Shown piece by piece: positions 8,402-16,990 of a stretch of 26,282 nt of DNA. Position 1 is the stretch's first letter; each line of letters opens with the position of its first letter. The stretch is from contig JBKHJZ010000029.1 of NCBI GenBank assembly GCA_046537875.1, forward strand, positions 1 to 26,282, in the 5' to 3' direction. The translations under genes and the position numbers were made by a program. The notes beneath the pieces are model-generated. The model did not search any database. It was not told where the DNA came from and saw only the letters and a list, made by a program, of their open reading frames with translations. Source of the DNA: JBKHJZ01 sp046537875 (GTDB taxonomy: Bacteria; Actinomycetota; Acidimicrobiia; Acidimicrobiales; VFJN01).

Positions 8402-10810
8402 TCACGCCTCGCCATCGGACCGGTTGCCGCGCTCCTCCCGCTCGGCGGTGGCGACGTTGTCCTTCACCAGCAGGAAGCTGTCGGGGGTGACCGAGATCGA
8501 ATCGATGCCCGCCCGGACCAGCAGGCGGGCAAAGTCGGGATCGTCGCTGGGCCGCTGGCCGCACAGCCCGACCTTGCGCCGCTCGCCGTGTGCCGCCGCG
8601 ATCAGCGCCTCGATGCTGCGGGTCACCGCCGGGTTCCGCTCGTCGAACAGCGGCGCCAGCCGTGCAGAGTCCCGGTCGACGCCGAGCGTCAGCTGCGTGA
8701 GGTCGTTGCTCCCGATCGAGAAGCCGTCGAACCGCTCGGCGAAGTCCTCGGCGAGCAGGATGTTGGCCGGGATCTCGGCCATCACGTACACCTCGAGCCC
8801 GTTGCGGCCCCGGAGCAGCCCGTGCTCGGCCATCACCTCGAGCACCCGGTCGGCCTCCTCCACCGTCCGGCAGAACGGGATCATGATCACCGTGTTGGTC
8901 AGCCCCATCTCGTCCCGCACCCGGCGGAGGGCCCGGCACTCCAGGCCGAAGCCGTCGCGGTAGCCCTCGACGTAGTAGCGGCTCGCACCCCGCCAGCCGA
9001 GCATCGGGTTCTCCTCGGTCGGCTCGAACGCAGCCCCGCCGATCAGCCGCGCGTACTCGTTGGTCTTGAAGTCGCTGGTCCGGACGATCACCGGGTCGGG
9101 CCACCACGCGGCGGCGATGCGGGCGATGCCGTGCGCGAGCCGCTCGACGAAGAGCTCGGCCTTGTCGTCGTAGCCGCGGGTCAGCTCGGCGATCTGCTTC
9201 CTGGCGCCCTCGTCCTCCAGCTCGTCGTAGCGGACCAGCGCCATCGGGTGGATCTTGATGTGGTTGTTGATGATGAACTCCATGCGGGCCAGGCCCACGC
9301 CGTCGGCCGGCAGCCGCCACCAGCGGAACGCGGCCGCCGGGTTGGCGAGGTTGAGCATGACCCTGGTGGAGGTGGCGGGGATCTCGGCCAGGTCGATGTC
9401 GCGCTCGTCGTAGGCGAGGATCCCCCCGTACACGTGGCCCTCGTCGCCCTCGGCGCACGACACGGTGATCTCCTGGCCGTCCGACAGCGTGCTCGTGGCC
9501 TCGCCCGTGCCGACGATGGCGGCGACGCCGAGCTCGCGGCTCACGATGGCGGCGTGCGAGGTGCGCCCGCCGTGGTCGGTGACGATGGCCGCCGCCCGCT
9601 TCATGATCGGCTCCCAATCCGGGTCGGTGGCGCCCGTGACCAGCACGGCGCCGTCCACGAACCGGTCGATCTCCGCCGCGCTGCGGAGGTTGCACACCGC
9701 GCCCGCGGCGATCGCGTCGCCGATGGCGAGCCCGCTCACCAGGCGCTCGCCGCGCTCGGTCAGCCGGTACGACCGCAGCGTGGAGGCCTCCTTCCGGGCC
9801 TGGACGGTCTCGGGCCGCGCCTGCACGATGTAGAGCTCGTCGCGCTCGCCGTCCTTGGCCCACTCCATGTCCATCGGCCGGCCGTAGTGGTCCTCGATCA
9901 GCGCCGCCCACCGGGCGAGCACCAGGATCTCCTCGTCGGACAGCACGCTGGCGGCCTGCTCGTCCTCCGAGGTGTCGACCGTGGTCGTGGGGCTGTCGCC
10001 CCGGTCGCCGTAGACGATCTTCGTCCGCTTGCCGCCGACCTTCTTCGAGATCACCGGGTTCAGCTCGTCCCGGTCGAGGAAGGGCTTGAACACCAGGTAC
10101 TCGTCGGGGTCGACGAGTCCTGCGACGACCGACTCGCCGAGGCCCCACGACGCGTTGACCAGGACCGTTCGGGGGAAGCCGCTGTCGGTGTCGATCGAGA
10201 ACATGACGCCGGCGCCGGCGAGGTCGGAGCGCACCATCTGCTGCACGCCGACCGACAGCGCCACCTCGAGGTGGTCGAAGCCGTGGTGCTCGCGGTAGCT
10301 GATCGCCCGGTCGGTGAACAGGGACGCGTAGCAGCGCTTGCAGGCGTCCAGCAGCGCCTCGGGCCCCGTGATGTTGAGGAACGTCTCCTGCTGCCCGGCG
10401 AAGCTGGCCTCGGGCAGGTCCTCGGCCGTGGCGCTGGAGCGCACGGCGACGTCGAGGTCGCTGCGCCCGAGGCGGGTACCGAGGTCGCGGTAGGCGTCGG
10501 TTATCGCCGTGGCGGTGCCCGGCGGCAGCTCGGCCTCGACGAACATCTGGCGGATGGCCTTGCCCACGGCGGCGAGCTCCGCCCCGGCGTGCAGCTCGTC
10601 GATCTGCTCCCGGACGCGCTGCCCCATGTCGTTGGCGTCGAGGAACTCGCGGTACGCGGCCGCGGTGGTGGCGAACCCGCCGGGCACCCGGACGCCGCGG
10701 GACGCGAGCCGCTGGATCATCTCGCCGAGCGAGGCGTTCTTGCCGCCGACGAGGGGGGTGTCGTGCGACGTGAGGTCCTCGAACCACCGGACGATGTCGT
10801 TGCCTTGCAT
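8402..10810 (-). CDS. ppsA: Phosphoenolpyruvate synthase (pyruvate,water dikinase)
   Basis: This 802-residue enzyme converts pyruvate, ATP and water to PEP, AMP and phosphate, the entry step of gluconeogenesis. The ATP-grasp N-terminal domain starts with GGKNASLGEM (22-31) and VPGGFATT (42-49) and includes VRSSATAEDLPEASFAGQQ (123-141). The swivelling phosphohistidine domain carries GGRTSHAAIV with His419. The C-terminal PEP-binding barrel contains GSNDLTQLTLGVDRD (700-714) and Cys750 in the CGQ motif. Length and domain order match the family. ATG 10810 is preferred over the ATG eight codons upstream because GGAGG sits a few bases before it. It lies downstream of the phosphoglycerate mutase gene on the same strand; the 105-base gap contains two hairpins, so expression may be partly uncoupled. 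Confidence 0.95.
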   Translation of the reverse strand: MQGNDIVRWFEDLTSHDTPLVGGKNASLGEMIQRLASRGVRVPGGFATTAAAYREFLDANDMGQRVREQIDELHAGAELAAVGKAIRQMFVEAELPPGTATAITDAYRDLGTRLGRSDLDVAVRSSATAEDLPEASFAGQQETFLNITGPEALLDACKRCYASLFTDRAISYREHHGFDHLEVALSVGVQQMVRSDLAGAGVMFSIDTDSGFPRTVLVNASWGLGESVVAGLVDPDEYLVFKPFLDRDELNPVISKKVGGKRTKIVYGDRGDSPTTTVDTSEDEQAASVLSDEEILVLARWAALIEDHYGRPMDMEWAKDGERDELYIVQARPETVQARKEASTLRSYRLTERGERLVSGLAIGDAIAAGAVCNLRSAAEIDRFVDGAVLVTGATDPDWEPIMKRAAAIVTDHGGRTSHAAIVSRELGVAAIVGTGEATSTLSDGQEITVSCAEGDEGHVYGGILAYDERDIDLAEIPATSTRVMLNLANPAAAFRWWRLPADGVGLARMEFIINNHIKIHPMALVRYDELEDEGARKQIAELTRGYDDKAELFVERLAHGIARIAAAWWPDPVIVRTSDFKTNEYARLIGGAAFEPTEENPMLGWRGASRYYVEGYRDGFGLECRALRRVRDEMGLTNTVIMIPFCRTVEEADRVLEVMAEHGLLRGRNGLEVYVMAEIPANILLAEDFAERFDGFSIGSNDLTQLTLGVDRDSARLAPLFDERNPAVTRSIEALIAAAHGERRKVGLCGQRPSDDPDFARLLVRAGIDSISVTPDSFLLVKDNVATAEREERGNRSDGEA

Positions 10811-10836
10811 GGCGGCCTCCCTCCGGGCTGTCACGC

Positions 10837-10885
10837 CCGCTCCCCGGGCGGAGCGGCGGGCCGGCCCTCTGTCACGGGGGCCGGC
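10837..10885 (-). promoter_or_regulatory. Two tandem hairpins between the mutase and PEP synthase genes
   Basis: Two perfect stems lie side by side: CCGCTCC-N6-GGAGCGG (10837-10856) and GCCGGCCC-N10-GGGCCGGC (10860-10885). They sit between the end of the mutase gene and the PEP synthase start. They could terminate or process the upstream transcript, or act as a leader controlling PEP synthase. No T-tract follows either stem in the minus-strand direction, and no riboswitch class is recognised. Confidence 0.45.
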
Positions 10886-10915
10886 GCAGCTCGCCCTCGG
10901 GTCGATGGTGTCATG

Positions 10916-12100
10916 TCAGGCGCCGAACTTCGCCAGCCTGCCGGCCATCGCGAGCATCAGGGGCATCAGGTTGCTGCTGGGCCGGCGGCCCAACGCGCCC
11001 ACGCGGCACCAGCGCTCGCCGAAGCGGGTCTGCTCGTCGCGCTCGCGCCCGTTCCACACCAGCGTGGGGACCGGGTGCCACGAGTGGCCGGCGAGCTGCG
11101 ACGGCGTGGAGTGGTCGCCCGACACGGCGAGCACGTCGGGGCCGCACGAGAGCAGGCGGGGCACGACGGCGTCGACCGCGACGATGGCCCGTCGCTTCGC
11201 GGCCCGGTCGCCGTCCTCGCCGGCCATGTCGGCGCCCTTGTCGTGGACGAAGAAGAAGTCGTGGTCGTCCCACGACTCCTCGACGGCCGCGCAGGCGTCC
11301 TCCAGGGACGACGGGGTCCGCAGGACGTCCATGCCCACGAGCGACGCGACACCCCGGTACATCGGGTAGGCGGCGACGGCGGCGGCGGAGAGCCCGTAGC
11401 GGTCGCTCACGGACGGCAGGGCGCGGTGGCCCTCGAAGCCCCGCAGCAGCAGGCCGTTGGCCCGCTCGCCGTCGAGGTGCTCGCGGGCCTGCTCGACCAC
11501 CGAGGCGACGGCCCGGGCGGTCGGCTCGGCCCCGGGTGTCGCCGGCGCCGGTGGGAGCGGTGCCACGCCGGTCCGGTGAGGGTCGGTGTCCGCGACCCGG
11601 GGGTCGAGGTCGCCGCGCAGGACCAGCAGCACGCGGTGCTCCCGCACGTGGTGCACCTCGACGCCGGCGCCCTCGACCCGGATGCCCGCGGCCAGCCGCT
11701 CGACGAGGCGCCGGGCCTCCTCGTCGCCGATGCGGCCCGCCCGGCGGTCCGCGACCGTCCCGTCGTCGGCGAGGGTGCAGAGGTTCCCCCGCGCCGCCAC
11801 GTCGCCGGGTCGGAGCTCGACACCGATGCCGGCGGCGGTCAGCACTCCCCGCCCCAGCCGGTGCTCGAGAGGGTCGTAGCCGAACAGCGCCAGGTGACCC
11901 GGGCCGGATCCCGGCGTGATCCCTGGGCCGACGGGGTCCAGCAGGCCGACGATGCCCTCGGTGGCGAGGCGATCGAGGTTGGGGGTGGTGGCCTCCTCCA
12001 GCTCGGTGCCACAGGATGCATCGGCGAAGCCGCCGAGCCCGTCGATGACCAGCAGCACGATCCGCGCCGAGGACGGCTGCAGCAGGGGTCTCAGATCCAT
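10916..12100 (-). CDS. apgM: Archaeal-type cofactor-independent phosphoglycerate mutase
   Basis: This 394-residue protein belongs to the alkaline phosphatase superfamily, ApgM branch, which interconverts 3- and 2-phosphoglycerate without 2,3-bisphosphoglycerate. The N-terminus has VLLVIDGLGG (metal ligand Asp20), TPNLDRLA (39-46) and PGSGPGHLALFGYDP (63-77) with the probable nucleophile Ser65. The C-terminal metal-site motifs are VHDKGADMAGEDGD (285-298), SGDHSTPS (327-334) and HSWHPVP (339-345). ATG 12100 is preceded by GAGGAGG near 12113-12119. Some members of this superfamily act as phosphopentomutases, but motif spacing and length fit ApgM better. With GAPDH and PEP synthase nearby it supports a lower-glycolysis/gluconeogenesis role. 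The 5' region contains an unusual repeat block. Confidence 0.88.
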   Translation of the reverse strand: MDLRPLLQPSSARIVLLVIDGLGGFADASCGTELEEATTPNLDRLATEGIVGLLDPVGPGITPGSGPGHLALFGYDPLEHRLGRGVLTAAGIGVELRPGDVAARGNLCTLADDGTVADRRAGRIGDEEARRLVERLAAGIRVEGAGVEVHHVREHRVLLVLRGDLDPRVADTDPHRTGVAPLPPAPATPGAEPTARAVASVVEQAREHLDGERANGLLLRGFEGHRALPSVSDRYGLSAAAVAAYPMYRGVASLVGMDVLRTPSSLEDACAAVEESWDDHDFFFVHDKGADMAGEDGDRAAKRRAIVAVDAVVPRLLSCGPDVLAVSGDHSTPSQLAGHSWHPVPTLVWNGRERDEQTRFGERWCRVGALGRRPSSNLMPLMLAMAGRLAKFGA

Positions 12101-12118
12101 CGCCTGCGCGCACCTCCT

Positions 12119-12180
12119 CTCGTCCGGCCCGGGTCAACTCTCGCCCGGCCGGGGCCGATCTCGTCCGACCGGGCCCGACG
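12119..12180. repeat. Three imperfect 20-21 bp direct repeats upstream of the mutase gene
   Basis: Three adjacent copies begin at 12119, 12140 and 12160, each opening CTCG(T/C)CCG(G/A)CC. Aligned by eye over 20 positions, the copies match each other at 15-16. The period is about two helical turns. The block abuts the mutase ribosome binding site and so occupies its promoter or leader. The repeat could be protein binding sites on one DNA face, or slippage in GC-rich DNA. Confidence 0.5.
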
Positions 12181-12225
12181 TGCAGGGCGTACCCGTCGCC
12201 CGCCGGCGCCACCCGCGGCGGCCGG

Positions 12226-12241
12226 CCCCACGCTCGTGGGG
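12226..12241 (-). terminator. Hairpin after the DUF1353-membrane gene
   Basis: CCCCAC-GCTC-GTGGGG forms a perfect 6-bp stem with a 4-base loop, starting two bases past the minus-strand stop codon at 12244-12246. Position suits termination of the DUF1353 gene. No T-tract is seen. Confidence 0.4.
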
Positions 12242-12243
12242 GC

Positions 12244-13218
12244 TCAGCAGGCCCACATGCCGAGCAGGACGATGGCGGCGCTCGCGCCCACGGCGAGCGC
12301 CGCCCAGCGCAGCGCCCGGCCCGGTTGCCGCTCGATGGCGGACTCGGCGGCGGTGAACAGGGCGTAGACGATCGTGATCGCGACCGTGACGTGCAGCAGC
12401 AGGGCGAGGGCGGCCCCGGCGATGACACCCGCGGCCCATCGTCGTCCCCACAGCACCGCCAGCGCGGCGGGGACGGCCAGGGCGCCGACCGCGCCGAAGG
12501 CCACCTCGAGCCAGGCCGGCCGGTCTCCCATCCACGGGAGCGCCTCCCGGCAGTCGAACAGGTCGATCGTGGCCGCCGTGCCCAGGGTGATGACGACCGC
12601 CACCATCAGCGAGACGGCGACCTTGCCCCAGAGGTTGCGGCGGAGGGGACCGCCGGCCATCGTCCCGGTGGCCGCCGCCGTCCACACGAGCCACCTCCGC
12701 AGCCATGACGTGCCGAGGTCGCGCATGGCATGGCGGAACATCCGGTCGGCGGCCACGCGGTCGATCGGGGTGTCGGCGATGTAGGTCTGGGGCTCGTGCG
12801 GCCGGTGGACGAGGCCGTCGTGCAACAGGGCAGCCGGCAGGTGCCGGCCCGTGCGCGGGACCAGCCACGTGAAGAAGCGGGGCACGGAGGTGAGGTCGGT
12901 GCGGAACCTGGCGAGGTTCGCGGGGACGATCACGCCACCCAGGTCGGCGTCCCAGTACCCGATCGGCCGCTCGAGCCGGAACGTCTCCCGGCCGTTCTCG
13001 ACCAGCTGGGTGAGCACGATGGTCGGGGGCCGCCCGGGATCGTGGGGATCGAAGAACCCGCTCTCGCCGATGCCGGGCGGCTTCTCCATCGGGGGGACGA
13101 TGACCGCCTCGGCCGCTCGCCGGGGGTCGTCCACCACCTCCGACGACGCGCGCTCCATCGTGATGTCGTCGCCGGTGTCGCCGCCCGGGTCGCCGTCGGA
13201 ACCCACCACACGAGCCAT
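12244..13218 (-). CDS. DUF1353 domain fused to a C-terminal membrane region
   Basis: This 324-residue protein has a DUF1353-like soluble region at about 65-170, recognised by FRTDLTSVPRFFTWLVP (105-121) followed by AALLHDGLVH (129-138) and the DRMFRHAM segment (158-165). About four hydrophobic segments follow (roughly 199-218, 238-257, 263-290 and 304-322), separated by Arg-rich loops. The first 60 residues are polar, Pro-rich and probably disordered; ATG at residue 21 is an alternative start. DUF1353 has no established function and is often a small stand-alone domain, sometimes phage-linked, so the membrane fusion is noteworthy. AGAGGCGG (13221-13230 area) precedes the chosen start. It diverges from the PRPP synthetase gene and lies upstream of the mutase gene on the same strand. 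Confidence 0.8.
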   Translation of the reverse strand: MARVVGSDGDPGGDTGDDITMERASSEVVDDPRRAAEAVIVPPMEKPPGIGESGFFDPHDPGRPPTIVLTQLVENGRETFRLERPIGYWDADLGGVIVPANLARFRTDLTSVPRFFTWLVPRTGRHLPAALLHDGLVHRPHEPQTYIADTPIDRVAADRMFRHAMRDLGTSWLRRWLVWTAAATGTMAGGPLRRNLWGKVAVSLMVAVVITLGTAATIDLFDCREALPWMGDRPAWLEVAFGAVGALAVPAALAVLWGRRWAAGVIAGAALALLLHVTVAITIVYALFTAAESAIERQPGRALRWAALAVGASAAIVLLGMWAC

Positions 13219-13364
13219 GGATCCGCCTCTCGTCGCGTGCGGTGCGAAGCGATCGTGCGCCGGTGACGACCGGGCGTCAAGGAGGCGGCACGCTCCGGGA
13301 GGTCGTCGTGGGGTGGGCCGACGGCGCGTATGGGGCGGCCCGGCCCGGCGGAAGGCATCCGGCG

Positions 13365-14303
13365 ATGGGCCTCCGGATCGTCAGCGCCACCGCCGATCGC
13401 CGGCTCGCCGCCGCCGTCGCCGGGGCATTGCACACGGGGCCCGTGGCCGGGGGGATCGAGCGGTTCCCGGACGGCGAGATGCGGCCGGCCGTCGGTCGGG
13501 TCCGCGGCGACGACGTCTACGTCGTGTGCTCGACCGCGCCACCGGTGAGCGACAGGCTGGTCGAGCTGCTCCTGCTGCTCGATGCGTGTCGCCGTGCGGG
13601 TTCCGGGCGGGTGACCGCGGTGGTGCCCTACTTCGGCTACGCCCGGCAGGACCGGCGCTCGCGCGCGGGGGAGGCCGTCGGTGCCCGGCTGGTCGCCGAT
13701 GTCGTCACCGCTGCGGGGGCCGAGAGGCTCGTGGTCGTCGATCCGCACACGGTCGCGTTGGAGGCCATGTTCGGGATCCCGGTGGAGATGCTGACCGCGG
13801 TGCCGGTGCTGGCCGGCGCGATCGGGTCGCTGGTCGACGACGACGCGGTGCTGGTGGCCCCCGATCTCGGGGCGGTGAAGCTGGCCGAGCGCTACAGCGC
13901 CCTCCTTCGCCTTCCGGTGGCGGTGGTCCGCAAGGCACGGGTCAGCGGGGCGACCGTCCACGCGGAGAACCTCGTCGGCGACGTCGCCGGGCGATCTCCG
14001 GTGATCGTCGACGACATGATCAGCACCGGCGGGACCGTGGAGGCGGCCGCGAAGGTGGTCGTCGCCCACGGGGCGGCACCCGACGTGGTGGTGGCGGCGA
14101 GCCACGGCCTGTTCGTGGGCCCGGCGGCGGACCGCCTCGGGGCCCTGGCGCTGCGCCGGGTGGTGGTCACCGACACGGTGGCGCTGCCGGAGGGACCCGA
14201 CCTGCCGGTCGAGGTGGAGTCGGTGGCAGGCCTCCTGGCCGACGCGATCGGGCGCCTCCACCGGGGGGAGCCCGTCGACGAGCTGCTCTTCGGCTCGTCG
14301 TGA
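13365..14303 (+). CDS. prs: Ribose-phosphate pyrophosphokinase (PRPP synthetase)
   Basis: This 312-residue enzyme transfers pyrophosphate from ATP to ribose-5-phosphate, giving PRPP for nucleotide, NAD, His and Trp synthesis. It shows FPDGEM (34-39), the ATP-site segment PYFGYARQDRRSRAGEAV (88-105), VDPH with His128, the flexible-loop Lys190/Arg192 in VVRKARVSG, and the PRPP loop VDDMISTGGT (215-224). The start is ATG 13365; the frame stays open to 13242, but that stretch shows no conserved residues. GGAAGG (13350-13355) is a modest ribosome binding site. It is slightly shorter and more divergent than a typical housekeeping Prs and may be a second copy. It converges on the HxlR-type gene across a hairpin. 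Confidence 0.88.
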   Translation: MGLRIVSATADRRLAAAVAGALHTGPVAGGIERFPDGEMRPAVGRVRGDDVYVVCSTAPPVSDRLVELLLLLDACRRAGSGRVTAVVPYFGYARQDRRSRAGEAVGARLVADVVTAAGAERLVVVDPHTVALEAMFGIPVEMLTAVPVLAGAIGSLVDDDAVLVAPDLGAVKLAERYSALLRLPVAVVRKARVSGATVHAENLVGDVAGRSPVIVDDMISTGGTVEAAAKVVVAHGAAPDVVVAASHGLFVGPAADRLGALALRRVVVTDTVALPEGPDLPVEVESVAGLLADAIGRLHRGEPVDELLFGSS

Positions 14304-14330
14304 GCCGGGGAGGTCAGTGTCGCCCCGGCT
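14303..14330. terminator. Hairpin between convergent genes
   Basis: AGCCGGGG-N12-CCCCGGCT is a perfect 8-bp inverted repeat that begins at the last base of the PRPP synthetase stop codon. It lies between two convergent genes and could end both transcripts. No T-tract is present on either side. Confidence 0.5.
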
Positions 14331-14358
14331 GGTGAGCGACCACTCCCGGTGGGTCGGC

Positions 14359-15030
14359 TCAGCCCAGGTTCGCCGGGAACCGGGCGAGCAGCCGGAGCAG
14401 CTGGTCGGTGTCGTCCGGCCTGCCGGCCAGCTCGATCCCCGGTGGGATGTGGGCGCGCTCGTCGGGTGGGGCCATGAGGAACCGGGTGAGAGTGTCGGAT
14501 GTGCTGGTGACCTCGACGTCGGGATCCGCATCCTCGAGACGGGTGGTGAGGGTCCAGGCGCTGCCGTCGAAGGCGAGCGTGTAGTTGCCGTCGTCGGTGC
14601 ACCGGATGTGCCAGACCAGCGGCCCCCCGGGTGCCGGGCCCGCAGCGATGGCGGTGCGCACCGCCCTGAGGAGGTGCTCGGGGTGCACCGTCTCTCCGGG
14701 CGCCGGCGGTCGTCGCGCGTGGCGGAAGCCCCACTGGAACAGCGCCCGCACGGCAGGGGCGAGGTCCCCGCCAGCGGGGGTGAGCCGGTACCAGACCTCG
14801 CGGCGTCCCGGCGCGCGGTCGACCGCCACGATGCCGGCAGCCTCCAGCTCCCGGAGGCGTCGGCTCAGCGTGGCCGGGGTGATGCCGCCGAGGAGCGCCA
14901 TGAGATCGGTGAAGCGGCGCGGGCCGCCCAGCAGGTCACGCACGATGAGCAACGTCCACCGGTCGCCCACCTGCTCCAGGGCACGGGCGAGCATGCAGAA
15001 GTGGTCGTACGTCCGGGTCCTGCGTTCCAT
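14359..15030 (-). CDS. HxlR-type transcriptional regulator with C-terminal SCP2-like domain
   Basis: This 223-residue protein starts with an HxlR winged helix (about 8-100): HFCMLARALEQVGDRWTLLIVRDLL with the family-typical Cys12, GGPRRFTDLMALL, and a recognition helix in ITPATLSRRLRELEAAGIV. About residues 120-215 form a second region with TLAFDGSAWTLTT and DTLTRFL, resembling the SCP2-like sterol-carrier domain often attached to such regulators; it may sense a hydrophobic ligand (inference). The start ATG 15030 has GGAGG four bases upstream. It is divergent from the ABC exporter across an AT-rich promoter with an inverted repeat, so it most likely controls that exporter and itself. Confidence 0.88.
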   Translation of the reverse strand: MERRTRTYDHFCMLARALEQVGDRWTLLIVRDLLGGPRRFTDLMALLGGITPATLSRRLRELEAAGIVAVDRAPGRREVWYRLTPAGGDLAPAVRALFQWGFRHARRPPAPGETVHPEHLLRAVRTAIAAGPAPGGPLVWHIRCTDDGNYTLAFDGSAWTLTTRLEDADPDVEVTSTSDTLTRFLMAPPDERAHIPPGIELAGRPDDTDQLLRLLARFPANLG

Positions 15031-15059
15031 CTGCCTCCAGGACGACCTGCCTCCAGGAC
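15031..15059 (-). repeat. Duplicated ribosome-binding segment upstream of the HxlR-type gene
   Basis: CTGCCTCCAGGAC occurs at 15031-15043 and again at 15047-15059, a 13-base exact direct repeat with a 16-base period. On the minus strand each copy reads GTCCTGGAGGCAG, so the GGAGG site is duplicated; only the proximal copy is correctly spaced to the ATG at 15030. It looks like a recent small tandem duplication. Confidence 0.7.
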
Positions 15060-15060
15060 C

Positions 15061-15088
15061 TTGATTGCTATCTAGAAGATAGTAGTTT
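15061..15088 (+). promoter_or_regulatory. Divergent promoter with inverted-repeat operator
   Basis: TTGATT (15061-15066) and TAGTTT (15083-15088) form a -35/-10 pair with 16-bp spacing reading toward the ABC exporter. The spacer holds CTATC-TAGAA-GATAG (15068-15082), a perfect inverted repeat. The region 15061-15100 is strikingly AT-rich against its surroundings. An HxlR-family dimer bound here would block RNA polymerase; that the adjacent regulator binds it is inference. The exporter ATG lies 11 bases beyond the -10 without a Shine-Dalgarno, consistent with a leaderless transcript. Confidence 0.6.
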
Positions 15089-15099
15089 GACGATATCTT

Positions 15100-16145
<1,046 letters not shown>

Positions 16146-16149
<4 letters not shown>

Positions 16150-16961
16150 CCGCGCCTGCGGCCACGCTGGTCGGTGTCGGCTCCCTGTACCGCCGGCGGC
16201 TGGCGGTCACGACGAGGACGCTCGGCGGGATCGTCGGGCAGATCGCCACCCCGATCCTGTGGGTGCTCATCGTCGCCCCGGCGCTCGACGCCGCGCTCGG
16301 GGGCTTCGATCCCGCCGTCGACTACTTCACCTTCGTGGCCGTGGGCCAGGTCGTGTTCCTGGTGCCGTTCACGGCGATGTTCAACGGTCTGGACGTGATC
16401 TTCGACCGGGACGCGGGCATCACGCGCGCGCTGGTCGTCGCTCCGATCGCCCGCAGGACGATCACCATCGCCAACGCACTCGGGGTCCTCACCGTGGCGC
16501 TCGCCCAGGTCGCGCTGATCCTCGGGCTCGCCGTCGCCCGCGGCGCCGAGCTCCACACCTCCGCCGCCGGGCTCGGGTGGTTCGTCGCCGCCGTCGCGCT
16601 CCTGACCCTGGGGATCTACGGCCTTGCGGAGATCCTGGCGCTCGGGGTCGGCCGCCAGGAGGCGTACGGGCCTCTGATCCCCGCCGTGGGGGTCACGCCG
16701 TGGTTCGTGTCGGGCGCCCTGTTCCCCATCGGCGTGCTCCCGGCCGGCATCGAGCACCTGGCGCTCGTGAGCCCGTGGACGCACGCGGTGGCCGTGGTGC
16801 GTCACGGGGTCATGGAAGACAGCGAGTCGGGTCTCACCGAGATCTGGCACCTCGGGTCGGAAACCGCCATGGCGGGTCTCAGCACCGCGGTCCTCGCCCT
16901 GTTCGCAGCGGTCACGCTCCGGTCGGCGGTGCGCTCCTTCCGGCGGAGCACCACGGCGTGA
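16146..16961 (+). CDS. ABC-2 type exporter permease (DrrB-like)
   Basis: This 271-residue integral membrane protein is the partner of the preceding ATPase. About six hydrophobic segments can be traced, including GQIATPILWVLIVAPAL, FVAVGQVVFLVPFTAMF, LTVALAQVALILGLAVA, WFVAAVALLTLGIYGL and the C-terminal GLSTAVLALFAAVTL. The segment VTPWFVSGALFPIGVLPAGI followed by the LVSPWTHAV motif is a typical ABC-2 permease signature. It starts at GTG 16146 overlapping the ATPase stop. The substrate is not evident; its neighbour HxlR regulator with a lipid-type domain hints at a hydrophobic compound (inference). Confidence 0.9.
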
Positions 16962-16990
16962 CCCGCCGGGTGTGACACATGTCCTCTTGT

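Noticed and set aside
12119..12180. Repeat block considered as a CRISPR array
   Set aside because: The units are contiguous and imperfect, with no spacers and no cas genes.
8588..12367. 1259-residue open frame on the plus strand, the longest in the window
   Set aside because: It runs antisense to the PEP synthase and phosphoglycerate mutase genes, which have complete motifs. Its product is Arg/Gly/Val/His-rich with no domain, as expected for an antisense shadow in very GC-rich DNA.
10911..12428. 505-residue minus-strand frame overlapping the mutase gene
   Set aside because: A different frame of the same strand as the mutase gene; Arg/Pro/Ala-rich shadow. Only the mutase frame has catalytic motifs.
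14331..14356. Second weak stem between the convergent PRPP synthetase and HxlR-type genes
   Set aside because: The arms around 14338-14355 do not pair perfectly and add nothing to the clear 8-bp hairpin just before.
15087..15092. TTGACG as a -35 box for the first exporter
   Set aside because: No acceptable -10 lies 16-18 bp downstream, and it would place transcription start inside the coding region.
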